DNA of 64,000 bases from assembly GCF_048128805.1 (NCBI RefSeq), contig NC_135997.1:30037315-30101314 (forward strand), given 5' to 3'. Shown piece after piece: positions 1 through 11,203 of the stretch. The stretch comes from Centroberyx gerrardi. Lineage: Eukaryota > Chordata > Actinopteri > Beryciformes > Berycidae. Position numbers and translations under genes: made by a program. The notes below the pieces were generated by a model. The model was not told the DNA's origin. It did no database searches and was given only the letters and a program-made list of their open reading frames with translations. Within the stretch, counting starts at the first letter, position 1. Every line of letters starts with the position of its first letter.

Positions 1-399
1 ATTTCAACATGATATGTAGGCGAGTTGGTCAGACAGCAGAAAATAGAGTCTAGGTGAGCAAGTATGGTATGTTTGGGAAACTGCTGGGAGAGCCTGCAGA
101 GAGGCCTTAGAGAGGCATTAACATAGCTGCAGCATGTCGGCTGAAAGACGAAGGCAAACATATCGCTGCCTCAAGTGCCTTCAAGACAGACGTCTGTCAT
201 CTGGCCAACCAGCTCACTGAGTGACAGAGCAGCCTCCCTCCGTGCGGAGGATAAGAGTCTGAAAAAACATTTCCACTATACCTGACCTAGTGGATAACAC
301 TGACTGAAAACAACCCAACCATTACATACTATCCCTATGTAGTAATTAGGCATCAAAGTAAAACAGATCTCTAATTTAGGGTTTGACTGATATGTGTTT

Positions 400-500
400 T
401 TAAATGTATTTTTGGATTGAAGCTGCCGATATTTTGTGCCGATTTTCAGTGTCTTTGAATCTGATTATTTTCATGCCAAAAAGTCCCCAAAAATGTCCCT
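400..500 (-). repeat. Dispersed repeat fragment (family also at 12.4 and 42.5 kb)
   Basis: The segment around gaagctgccgatattttgtg matches, in reverse complement, the right part of the repeats at 12365-12612 and 42430-42615 (cacaaaatat followed by cagcagcttc). The family is unidentified. It is a non-coding interspersed repeat with three copies in this window. Confidence 0.5.
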
Positions 501-1335
501 CAAAATGTCTTATTAGAATAAATTCAGGTTAAGTGCTTCCCATAGACAACCAGACGACCATATTGATCAACTCTACAATAAATATGTAATCAAACTAATT
601 ATATCATATCATCATGTCAGAGGTGGACGACACAGACAGGAGTATTTAAGGTGCATTTTTAGATTTACTGAAGTTCTACAGTGGAGTTCAGTCAATAGAA
701 GTTGGACGCCAACTCAAAAAATTTGATAGATGTGTTGAGAGACATTAAAAGCTGAAATATAGTTCTGCGTTCAAATGACGGCATAGCTTGCTTGCTGTGT
801 CTACAGTGGTGTGAGCATTTTATAGTTCTGTGTTGGTGGTTCTGCGCGTAAACCACTGAAACACTAGATGGCAGTGTCAAGTTTTTATTACTTCCACACT
901 AACAAAGCACGAGAAAGAGAAACCGCTGCACCGTCTACAGCGACACTTCGGCGCAGAACCATAAATACTTAACTCCTATAAACGAGGGAATTTATAAGGT
1001 TGTTGATCAATACTAATGACTCAATGATTACTTGGCCAGGTGCTGAGATTTCTGGCTTTCAAAACTCACTTTCCAGCCCAGTTTCGGAAACTCCAACCAC
1101 CCCCCACCCCCCTCCTCCTCTCCATCCGTCTTCCACATCTCCAGCTAGCAGCTTTTTCACGCAGCGCCCCCTGTGGAGCAGCTGGGGTTTGGCCTCAATA
1201 GACTGGTATCATGGGGAAATGAGGCAACATTGAGTTTCAAATGAGCCCCTTATAGCAGCTACTTAATCACTGTCAGCTAGTTGGAGCATCCATCCGTCTA
1301 TCACGTCTTCCTACTGTGTTTAGTATGCACTGAGA

Positions 1336-1340
<5 letters not shown>

Positions 1341-1373
<33 letters not shown>
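1341..1373. repeat. (GA)n microsatellite
   Basis: A run of about sixteen GA units, seen directly. No function is inferred. Confidence 0.9.
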
Positions 1374-1376
<3 letters not shown>

Positions 1377-1689
1377 AACGTTGGAGAATTCAACTTCAAT
1401 CTGATATATAGAGGCGGTGATAACAACAGTAACGACTTGATAACTGTAATATTATTGCTAAAATTGAACTAATAATATGTTACACTGCTTGTTACTGGGA
1501 AAAGTAATATTACAGTACAGTGCATTTTATGCAGCATCAACACTGAGCTGAGGAGCAATAGCTTCAAACCAAGCTGGCGTCAGATAACTGGGATAAATCG
1601 CCATTTAAAAGCTCAACACCACAACTAATTTACAGTTCTCCACAGTGGTTGACACCCCCACCCCCCCACCCCACCCCCCTCCCCATCAC

Positions 1690-2112
1690 ACACACACACA
1701 CACACCTACACACACACGCACACAACCAGTTACTTTGAACCACTGTGAATATGTGTACTGTAAATGTGTTTGTGTGTGTAGGTTTGTATGTGTTCGTGTG
1801 TGTGTGTGTGTGTTGGTTTGTGCTTGTGCGCCTGCATGTGTATGGATGTGTACATATGTGTGTTGGAAGGTGGGGGGTTGTATATGTATGCATGTGTGTA
1901 TGGGCTTGACACTGTGTGCATTTGTGTGTGCGGGTTTCTGTATGTGACTGTGTGAATGCATGTGTGCGTGTGTTTGTATGTATGAATGTAGTTATGTGTG
2001 TGGGTTTGCATGTATGTGAATGGTTTTTGTATGTGTTCATGTGTGGCGGGTTTGTGTGTGTGTGCGTGTGTGTGTGTGTGTGTGTGCGTGCGTGTGTGTT
2101 TGTCTGTGACAG
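1690..2112. repeat. GT/CA-rich microsatellite block
   Basis: A CA run gives way to about 400 bp of imperfect TG-rich repeat (TGTGTG interspersed with TATG and TTTG). It generates several overlapping open frames on both strands, full of Cys/Val or His/Thr. These are low-complexity artefacts, not genes. Confidence 0.9.
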
Positions 2113-2682
2113 CCATTGATGGCCTCTAGAGTTTCATCCCTCCACAATCATTTGCCTGTTGGAAGGTGCAGCCGCTCTGCAGGCATCTGAAACCTGCAGC
2201 CAACAATCAAAGGGCTGTAGGAGTATAGGACAGACCTATCTGGTTACAGAGAGCGAGCAAGTGAATGAGAGACAAAGAGTGACAGTGCGAGAAAGAGAGA
2301 GAGAGAGAGTAGTGAGAAAGAGAAAGCATGTAAGAAAGAGACATAAGGAGAGAAAACATTACAGAGGTTGTTGTTTTAATCTGTCTTCTGATGAAATGTA
2401 CCGGTCTTTTTAAAACAAAAAAAACTTTGAGGCTTCCTCAGCCCTCCAGCCATCTTTCAGCTCTTTCTCCAGCTGTCCGCTCGCTCACATTTCCTCTATT
2501 CTGCATGAGAACCGATTTACACCACAATGAATACATGGGAGACACATACTATATAGTCATAAAGGAAATCCTTTGACTTTGATGTGCCGAGCGCACGTGA
2601 CTCCAAAATACATGCCTGCTGCTTGTCCAATGAACATAAAACAGATTGGAGTTTTAGTTCTACAAACAGGAGGCAGAAATAG

Positions 2683-3076
2683 TCTCATTGGTCGAGTTAA
2701 ACCTCAATGGGCAGAGCCAAAGAACCACAGTTTTTCTGCCTAAGTAACGTTAGACTGGAGCCCAGTGAAAAAAGTAAGAGGTAAGAGAGGAGGAAGCTAA
2801 TATTATGAAGCCTAGCGCTCTGCTACTAACTGAAAGAATGTAACCTAGCCATACTAAGGCATACTACGTTAGCTAGTTAACCTAGCTGACCTTCCAACAT
2901 CATGAATGCAAAAGGTCATGAATGAATGAAAAAAGAAATCATTACCATTTATATGTTTTATTTAGATTTTGACCAGAATTCCTTCTTTGCCATTAGTTTG
3001 CCAGTTAGCTAACTTGCGCTCTGAAAAACAGAGGTTATTTGGCTCCGCCCACTGAGGTTTAACTCAACAAATGAGA
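2683..3076. mobile_element. MITE-like element with long inverted repeats
   Basis: The left arm (2683-2739) contains gagttaaacctcaatgggca and gagccaaagaacc. The right arm (3018-3076) is its near-exact reverse complement (cgcccactgaggtttaactc). The arms are about 57 bp long and separated by about 280 bp with no coding capacity. The structure fits a non-autonomous DNA transposon. Sequence related to the left flank and arm recurs in fgf19 intron 2 (about 34815-34893), which supports a mobile origin. Superfamily and target duplication were not determined. Confidence 0.6.
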
Positions 3077-3899
3077 ATGTTGCATGAATTCCCCCATCAC
3101 CCAATCCCGAAATTTCAGCCCTATTCCTACAGGACTAATATTACCTGGAGACGTTCAGCGATTTGCAGTAATAGATTGTTGGCGATGTTAATCCTGTGTT
3201 AATCTGCCATGTCTGTAATTGTAATGTAAGTAATAATTCCAGTGCAAATTACCTACCGTATTTTGGTGAAGTTAGAAATTACTAATCCCATGTGACGCAA
3301 ATTCCACACAGTTGGAGGCAGTAGTGAAATCTATAGAGGATTTGAGTCTCAAATCTCAAGTTGTTGAATGCGTTTTCGGCACCAAGGTTTTACTTACATT
3401 AAATCAATGTCAAATGACAAATTATAAATTCTTGACCTCATACAATTGTATCCGGGGCACCGGTGATTTCAGCAAATTTCATTATCCTGTGCAAATGTGT
3501 TTCAGGAAACACAGAGGTTGGGGGCTTTGTAGCAAGGAAACAACAAACCTGGTAGCAAAACAGCTGCTGTAAAACACGCTGAGCAACATCTCAGACAGGG
3601 ACAGAATGGAAAAATAAGAACAAGTAGCAAGTAACTAAAGCTCCACTGCTTGGTAATAGCCTACATCTGGGAGACAAAACCATTAGCTCCCTTTTCCCAA
3701 CAACAACAATGCACTACCAAAAAGTCAACAAACAACTGTGAGTTCATAGACTATTTTTTTTCTTTTTTCCTCATTGTAAAAAACTGTCACTATATGCAAC
3801 CCAGATCCTAGTGCTGCTGTTTTGCTCATCCTGTTAATACTGGGACCCAGCCTGTTTTGCACATTTTCATTCATACATTTAATATGTCTGAGTGTTGAA

Positions 3900-4036
3900 A
3901 TTGTTGGTTAAATTTATTTATATAACCCCCATTGTCTGTATTCTTACTTATATCCTATTTTTTCTTTCTATTAGTATTTGCTGCTGCAACAACCCAATAT
4001 CACCCAGGGATCATTAAAGTTTCGTTGAATCTAACA
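3900..4036 (+). repeat. LINE 3'-end fragment (L2/CR1-like tail)
   Basis: The block tgctgctgcaacaaccc, then a short spacer, then gggatcattaaagtttcgtt followed by gaatctaac, resembles the 3' tails of teleost L2-like LINEs, which end in a short repeated motif after an AAAGTTT segment. Similar tails occur near 30.85, 34.95 and 53.15 kb. It is a non-coding relic. Confidence 0.55.
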
Positions 4037-6671
4037 CAAATGGAGCTGATTTTTTCTTTTTATTTTAACCAAGTTAATTGTTATGAACTATTATTTTCAT
4101 TCAGTTGTATTTAGATGCTTCGGCAACACCATTCATCTGACCTCCATGCCGATAGCGCAGGCTGAACTGGATTGAACTGAATTGAAAGAGAGGGAGAAAG
4201 AGGGAGGGAGAATAAAATAGTTGCCAATTTGTTTGCTGTGTGCTGGAACTGTACTAGACTTCTTTCTGAAGCGCCTGACAAGCAGGTGAGATCAAAGTCA
4301 TGGGGACAAAGGAGGCTCAGCAGCGATTTGTCAGGAGACGAGAGGCAGCGGCCGGGCTCAGCCCTCTGATCACTGCCTCACCAAAGAAATCTGGCCATGA
4401 GAAAAAGTACAGCAGAAAGGGTTCAAAGGTCATTTTGATTTGCTCTGGATTACTGGTACCTCCTTTTTCCTCCACTAAAAGGGGGGGGCCAAGAAAAGGA
4501 CCTGGCTAATAACCTTTGTATTATTGCAGAAAAGAACCCCCTTTGTGCCAAAAGGGTTTTTTTTGGGTGGTGGTGGGGGGAGAATTTTGGGGAGGTCAAT
4601 TAAAAAAGGAGCCCTGAAATTCTTGCTTTCATTCATGGCTGAAGGAGAGAAAAAGGGAAAGTTAAAATGTATGCTTTGGGGTTTTGTGTCGGAGCACTTC
4701 ATGTGGCTCGGATTGGATTCATTTGTCAAGTGGATAATGGCAAATGGAATGGTTGGAAATATTTGAGTTGGGTAAATAATCTAAAATTGGCTAAACATTT
4801 ATCTTGACATAAGGGTTCTGAAGCAAAAATATTGCTCACTGTCTTGTTGCTGCTTCTTGGCAGAATTGGGCTTTAGGTGTCAGTCAGCCTAAATGACTAC
4901 TGCATTTCAAATCTGCTTATTTACTGCAGCTAAATCATGAGCTGTAAAAATAATTGATCCATCATGCAAATCTATGACTTGGCTTCAGCACAGTTTCATA
5001 ACAGAAGTTTAAGCTACAAAATTAAGTCTTCAAAAAAAAAAAAACAACACACATTCATCCTGATTTTAAGAGAGGGGCATGTGTGTGTGCATATGCCTCG
5101 CAAATTCAGACCGTTTGCCGAGCTTATTGCTGGGATGCTTTGTGGGCGGTGTGGAGGGAGCGTAATTAAAATAGTTTCTGAGAGAAACAGCACACCACAT
5201 CTGAGGTTCCACCCTCTTCCAGCATTTAACCACATCAAGAGCGTCTCACTTAGAAATGGCCACCAGAACAACCTCTGATATACATGGGTTGGCTGATGTT
5301 TTGGTGTGTTGTCTGACTTGCAAGGGGTCTTCGAGGCATAATGCGCACACATTTAGGATTATAAAAGCCCCCTTTTTCTGATCGCCGGGGTAAATAAAGT
5401 GACAGAGGCAGCTAGCTGGGTGATGTATGGGAGGGGAAGACAAATTAACCGTTGACTCCTCTTGGGGATTCTCAGCAGAGGCCTTCATAGCAGCAGTGGA
5501 GCAGCGCCAAAGGGCAGAGAGATTTGTAGATGATGGTGCTAATTACCAGAATGCAAACCATAATGCGACCAAGATGGAAGCAATTTAGGCAGTAGTCATT
5601 TAGCCTGCTGCTCTTCCGCCCACCGGCTGCTGCCTAGCCAGAGCCGGGGCATTAGGATGGGAAAAGTCTGGGACAATCCATTGCTTGGGTGAAGGATAAA
5701 GAATAACGCATAGGAGAGAGGTTGTATGGCGCGGAGAACACATGGAGAGCCCTCTGGGATCAATGACAGACCACAGATTTGTCTTTTCCTATCTAGCTTC
5801 CAGAGAAACTACCCGTAGCGACGGTGGCCAGTGTTTCCCATTCAGGAGGAAGAAGGAGCGTATAAATGCTTGAGGACAAAGCGGGGTCGGAAACCTTAAC
5901 TGCCGAGACAAGAGGTCGACGGTTTGATTCCCACAAGTTAATCTACAGTGGCGGCTTGCCACCCCCTCCGGTCTGTCTGCCGGGAGAAGTGGATGCTCCG
6001 CTTCTGTGCCACATGCAGGACTTTGCTGCCATCAAGAAGCACTGATTCAAGGCAAATTACAAATTACAGAAACTTGATATTGACCTCAGTCTGTAATGAT
6101 GGTTTTACTGCGTGAGCTTGGCAAGCACCTGCTAAACAGGGATAAATATATTTCTACTTGATGTAGACAAGGACCACCCAAAACCAAGAGTGCGAGAAAT
6201 GTTCTGTTATTTCAGAATGCTCCATAAAATATCTTGAGCACTGACATTCAGTGGGAAATTTGTGAGATATAGGGCCTGAACTAATGGTCCAATGAAGCCA
6301 TGCAAAGGGAGAGAAGTGGCAAAAGAACATTTAGGCCTTATATTATTTAGCCTAAAGAAAATAATGTTAATCAAAAGGGAATGAAATTTAAATGCAAACT
6401 GAAAAAAGTTGTAACTATTAAAAGATTTACAGGATTACTTATTGATTTATGAGGATCCAACAAGAGTCCTGTCCCTCACCTGTTGCTCTGCCTGCTGCAG
6501 TCTCAGCCTGCCTGTATAATTTGGGATGTCTAATTGCTCTTTGGGATATTTCAGAAGAGGAGTTCAGAGGAGAGAGCTGTTCCGCACTCAGCCACTGTGT
6601 AATTTTATCCACGCCGCAGTCTCTCACTTCACACAGGGCTGATACCTTTTGCCTCCCCCTTTCCTTTGTAT

Positions 6672-6720
6672 CAATTGGTCGGAGTTCAGCCTATTGTCAC
6701 CGCAAGCTTCTTTTATATCT
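6672..6720 (+). promoter_or_regulatory. fgf3: Putative fgf3 core promoter (inverted CCAAT and TATA-like box)
   Basis: An inverted CCAAT motif (attgg near 6673-6677) is followed by tttatatc at 6712-6719. Initiation about 30 bp downstream would give a 5' leader of roughly 200 nt before the fgf3 ATG at 6950. This is a sequence-motif prediction without transcript support. Confidence 0.45.
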
Positions 6721-6941
6721 GCGCTCAGTCTGAGCAGAGGCTCTCAGTCGGATCCACAGGAGGGTTTTCCAGCAGGAGCGGAGAGGAGCGGATCCAACCC
6801 CGGTGCTGCTGTCACGGTGTCGGTCGGCTCGGATGTGCGCGGGGCTGGAGCTCTCCAGCGTTGGGCCCCCGACACTTTAATGGGACCCCGAGCGCCGGCA
6901 GCTATTTTCTATTTTCTCGCCACAGTCGTCGCTCCCCGGCC

Positions 6942-6956
6942 ATGCCACAATGCTGA
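6942..6956 (+). promoter_or_regulatory. Minimal uORF overlapping the fgf3 start codon
   Basis: The reading frame ATG-CCA-CAA-TGC-TGA (four residues) begins 8 nt upstream of the main fgf3 ATG at 6950 and ends inside its codons 2-3 in another frame. A ribosome initiating at this ATG would terminate at the junction ATGCTGA. That could reduce fgf3 translation or make it depend on leaky scanning or re-initiation. The overlap is seen directly; the effect is inferred. Confidence 0.5.
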
Positions 6957-9065
6957 TGATTCCTCTGCTGGTGTTGCTGAGCCTGCTGGATCCCGTTAGT
7001 TCCCGGGCCCCCTGCGCCCCGGGCCAGGCCTGCGACCCCCGGCAGCGGAGGGACGCGGGGGGCCGCGGAGGAGTGTATGAACACCTTGGAGGAGCGCCGA
7101 GACGCAGGAAACTCTACTGCGCTACTAAATATCACTTACAAATCCACACCAATGGGAAAATAGATGGATCACTGGAGGAAAACAACCCGTTCAGTGAGTA
7201 TTCACTCAGTTTTACGCACGGGGAGATACATCAAAATACACCAAACACTTTGCCTGCAGCTAAATGTGTGATGGGACTGTAGGTGAACTTTGTGCTGTGG
7301 TGATGGATCAGAGCCTTAGTGAAAAGTGGAATAATATTTTGGGGCCAAATTCTTGATTCAAAGATTTTGTGAAATGTAGGAACGTGGGATCAAATTATAT
7401 AACATTTAGCTTCCGTTATAGGTAAATAGATGTTCAAAATATACTTAAATATATATGTTTATATATGCTTAAAATAGGCAATATACAGTATATCCATAAA
7501 CCATATTGGAGGTCAGTCTATATTCATAATTTCTCTGTCAACGCGTCTGATCAATCTAACAGGATTTTTTTTTAGTTTCACGGTCAGTTAGTCACTGAGG
7601 CTCGTCAGTTGTATTGACTTTCTGTGTGTGTGTGTGAGTGTGTGTGTGTGTGTGTGTGGCGCGCGCGTGCGTGTGAAATCATCTCATTGCGAAGCTGCTC
7701 CGCCGACATGTAATCTGCATTAGAAGTATCAGACAAGAATTAACATCCAGGCGGGACAAAGGCGCTGTCCTAACGGATGTATTTATCTAATCAGTGACAA
7801 TTAGAGCCTTTCCAAACCGCTGAATAGGCCATTGACTAATCAACCACTGATTAAAAAAGCCAATACACATCCTGAATACAGCAGGAAGAGGTGGCAAATC
7901 CAATCGGACATTCATTTTATTCACTCTAGCCGTGAGTAAAATTAATTTAATGTTTCCGTTTGTTTTGTTTTTTTTAACAAGTTATAAATTCTTGAACGCT
8001 AATTATTATTTCTATATTTCCAAAAGAATTATGTTTCAAAGTTAAAGGGACACTTGAACTTTGAACATCAATAAATCTTTGGGCTACTCATTTAAATGAG
8101 CTACTAAATAACTCATATTATTATAATTCCCATACATATAACATCCAATACATACATGTGAATCCCATAATTGCAGCCTATAATATCATTTGTCTCTGTA
8201 TTGCAGGTATCATGGAAATCACAGCGGTGGATGTGGGTGTCGTGGCCATAAAAGGGATTTTCTCCGGGAGATATCTGGCCATGAATGATAAAGGACGGCT
8301 GTACGCCTCGGTAAGCACAGATCTCAGCTCCCACACCTATCTAATCAATCTGTTAACTCACCCACACCCAAACACCTAGCACCTCTTTGACAGTGGCCCA
8401 GAAGCAGCAGTCTGAAGGCCTCAACTAACAAGGCATGGAGATTTGATTGCATTGAGCTCATTGTAATCTTTATCTGGTGTAAATTGCATCATTTTGTGGA
8501 GATTTCCCTTTTCTTGGTGCCTGATAGGAGTCTTGTGTGACTGACAGCGTGTTTGACTGGAAACACTCAGTGTGTCTTTGCCTGTCGACTGAGAAGTTAT
8601 GCTGTGAATAAAAACCATGACCGACCGTACGACAAGCTGCATGATAAAAGTGGTTCACGCTTTTCTTCCTCCTCCTCTTCCCAGGATGTGTTCAACAAAG
8701 AGTGCGAGTTCGTGGAGCGGATCCACGAGTTGGGCTACAACACCTACGCGTCTCGCCACCACTCCACCGAGCAGCCCTCGCCACCGGGGGGCGGCAGCGG
8801 CAAGCGTCGCGCCAGCGCCAAGCGCCAGTGGTACGTTTCTATCAACGGCAAAGGCCGGCCGCGGCGAGGGTTCAAAACCCGAAGCACCGACAAAGCCTCT
8901 CTTTTCCTGCCCCGGGTGCTGGGCAACAAGGACCATGAGATGGTGCGAAGGCTGAGGGACAGCCAGAGTCCGCACCACCACACGCACCACCACGCCGGCC
9001 GCGGCGAGCGCCGAAGACGCCGGCATCGTGCCAGGAAAGGCCGAGGCCGACGGCCGGACGACTGA
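6950..9065 (+). CDS. fgf3: Fibroblast growth factor 3 (three exons)
   Basis: Secreted FGF ligand signalling through FGF receptors and heparan sulfate; in vertebrates Fgf3 acts in inner-ear, hindbrain and tail-bud patterning. Coding exons are 6950-7193, 8207-8310 and 8685-9065 (donors GTGAGT and GTAAGC, acceptors TTGCAG and CCCAG), giving 242 residues, close to other vertebrate Fgf3 proteins. Residues 1-19 form a hydrophobic signal peptide. The FGF core starts at [13 protein letters not shown] (51-63), with GRYLAMN at 102-108, the Cys of KECEF at 123, and the heparin-binding/glycine-box stretch [13 protein letters not shown] (170-182). The C-terminus is strongly basic ([15 protein letters not shown], 225-239), as in Fgf3 proteins with nuclear or nucleolar targeting. 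The 104-bp middle exon with phase 1/0 borders is typical of FGFs. No in-frame CTG precedes the ATG back to the stop at 6878, so the mammalian-type CUG-extended form is not evident. Confidence 0.96.
7622..7672. repeat. (TG)n/(CG)n microsatellite in fgf3 intron 1
   Basis: A TG run grades into gcgcgcgtgcgtgtg. This alternating purine-pyrimidine tract could adopt Z-DNA. Seen directly. Confidence 0.85.
7680..7925. promoter_or_regulatory. Candidate conserved non-coding element in fgf3 intron 1
   Basis: This segment follows the microsatellite, lacks any repeat I recognise, and is rich in ATTA/TAAT homeodomain-like cores (tctaatca, gacaattag, actaatcaacc, tgattaaa). Homeobox and TALE-type sites grouped like this are common in FGF3/FGF4 enhancers. 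Only the motif clustering is observed; enhancer activity is inference. Confidence 0.3.
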
Positions 9066-9398
9066 GCGGACGGTCGGAGGGGGAAACTGAAAAAGCGGCG
9101 GGCTACGACTCGCCCTAACATGGACCCCTGTTCTCGGCACATAGCTTGATTGAACAATCAATGGAGGACCTGGAAAGACTACCGTCTGGAAACTCAGTTG
9201 GATCTGAGCCTTCCGGATTAGCGGAAGTTTCTGCTGTTGATGCACAGAGAAAAAAAAACATAGAGGAAGAAGGACATAGCTGAGCAACACCATCCCAGGA
9301 GGTTTAGGGGCACATATATTAAATCTAGGTCTTCCACTGACAGGAGTATGAAATCACACTTTGATGGTGATGTGTGTTTGCTCTTTACACTCATACAT

Positions 9399-9399
<1 letters not shown>

Positions 9400-9434
<35 letters not shown>
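9400..9434. repeat. (CA)n microsatellite in the fgf3 3' region
   Basis: About seventeen CA units in the likely fgf3 3' untranslated region. Seen directly. Confidence 0.9.
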
Positions 9435-9436
<2 letters not shown>

Positions 9437-10929
9437 GCACTGATATGACCAAAGTCAACCCAGCTGTATAATCTTGTATTGTCTCCAGTGTGGCAAAGAT
9501 GACAAGTTGTTAATAAGATTGGCATTAGGAAGCGTTTCATTCCCTGGATACCGATGACTGACTTCTTCAGAATGCTACTATCTTGTAAGCAGATGTCTGA
9601 ATATAGCTAAAAACTTCAATACTATTTTGTAGAGAGTTCTACTTCCATGCAAGCAATCATTTTGCCATCAGTCGTCAAACTTCAGACAGTGGCTGTTTCA
9701 TTTTGGATCAAAACTTGTGACTTTTTAAAGTGGTACAATTAATGTGTATATATATGCATGTACGGTGACTTTACTGCTTTTCATTTGTTAAAAGCTTAAA
9801 AGACAAACAGAATATAATATTTTGTTATTTTGAAGTGCTAACAAACAGAGGAGCAGGTCGACTGCGGAGAGTCGACAATGGACGTTGAAGAGAGGACTTT
9901 ACACAGCAAAGCACTTTTTTCAGATTCACATTAAAAAGCGAAGGGAAAGTAACTCAGAGGTGGGATCAGATGTATTTTTGTGACGTTCTTACGATGTGAT
10001 AGCCTACTGTCTGTAAACTACAAGAAGTACTTTGTATATTTACTAATGATATGAATATTTATTTGGTGCCTGTGTTTTTTTCTAAGTTATTGATAAGACT
10101 GTTTCTACATTTGTTTCCTAGTTCTCACTCACCAGCTTTGCCCTCTGGTTCAAACATAAAACACAATGGTACTGACTAAAAGAATCAACTGGCTAATTTG
10201 TCCTATGTGGCTACTTTTCTTTCATTTGTTCAACCAACACAACTGAACAATTTCCCAAAGGTTTCATGGCCAAGGTTTGTGATCACAGGACTTGAATCTT
10301 ATTTTTTTCCCTCCCTTTTTTGAGAAAAACAAATTTTTTTTAAAAGACATGTTTTTTTGTGCTATAGTAGAGTTGTAAATGGAAGTGTGTACACAAGCTT
10401 TGGACACTTTGGGAAAGCTGAACCCGTGTGTAGTGTGTCTTATTATTATTTTCCTCCAGATTAACTTTCAAACTACATTTTGTCATCTTGGAATTATGAG
10501 CTTCCATGTTGAGATATTCAAAATGAGAAGTTTTGACATCCCACACAGCAAAACTAATTTACAAACCTATTGAAATTGCACTTTTTCTTCAAAACGTTAA
10601 CTTCAGTCTCCATGTGATACCATTTTCTGTCCAAAAGGCCACATGGAACCTTATACTCCCAAAGTGAACAAAGTTCTAAACTCAGAAATCTACTTTTTAA
10701 TATTTTCCCAAGGTCACAATTGTAGAATTGAGACTTTTTTTTAGATGAGTGGATGAAGGCTCTGTCGCTTTGGCTTTCATTGCTTCTCTGTTCCTCCGGC
10801 CACAGTGCTTTGAAAGTGGCGTCGACTGAAACACTAAAGAGGAGCTTTTGTTTTTACCAAAAAAACAAAAATGTCACTCATGGCAAAAGTTAAACCTGGG
10901 CAGAATGTCCTTCCTGATTTGTCCTCCAC

Positions 10930-10935
10930 AATAAA
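10930..10935 (+). terminator. fgf3: Candidate fgf3 polyadenylation signal
   Basis: This is a canonical AATAAA about 1.87 kb after the fgf3 stop codon. The sequence between is AT-rich, mostly without recognised transposons, and includes a CA microsatellite at 9400-9434. An upstream ATTAAA at 9930 is an alternative. Which one is used cannot be decided from sequence. Confidence 0.4.
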
Positions 10936-11166
10936 AGACTAATGCTATTTTAAACCCTTCCTTCACAAATTATAAGATCTAATTTAGATACTTTAATTCC
11001 TACACTACTGTATAATAACAGCTATGGTACTGTCAATACAGTATGAATGACCGAAAGTAAGGGTCATTCAAAGGTCTCTCGATACCTTTAAGTAGTTTTA
11101 TTACATGATTCCACATATAGTCCTAGGACTAACCGCAGCCCCCAGCCCCCCCCAGCCCACCCCACC

Positions 11167-11203
<37 letters not shown>

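Larger units (their letters stand above)
1..6660. other. Intergenic region upstream of fgf3
   Basis: I see no coding exon here. Open frames are short, and several are made of CA/GT repeat. The stretch holds a repeat fragment near 400-500, a GA run, a GT-rich block at 1.69-2.11 kb, an inverted-repeat element at 2.68-3.08 kb and a LINE-like 3' tail at 3.9-4.04 kb. The interval 5080-5760 is free of obvious repeats and carries several AT-rich homeodomain-like cores (for example taattaaa near 5164 and ctaatta near 5540), so it could hold fgf3 regulatory sequence. That is inference only, because conservation cannot be tested here. Confidence 0.6.

Noticed and set aside
1630-2119. Several open frames of 60-136 codons on both strands
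   Set aside because: They are translations of CA/GT repeat (His/Thr or Cys/Val strings) and have no homology. The same applies to frames near 19.2, 25.0, 25.4, 25.9, 61.4 and 62.0 kb.
6881-6949. CUG-initiated N-terminal extension of Fgf3, as in mammals
   Set aside because: The in-frame leader between the stop at 6878-6880 and the ATG contains no CTG codon.
8655-9293. 212-codon antisense frame over fgf3 exon 3
   Set aside because: A shadow of the GC-rich fgf3 exon. The sense frame has full FGF homology and the antisense one none.
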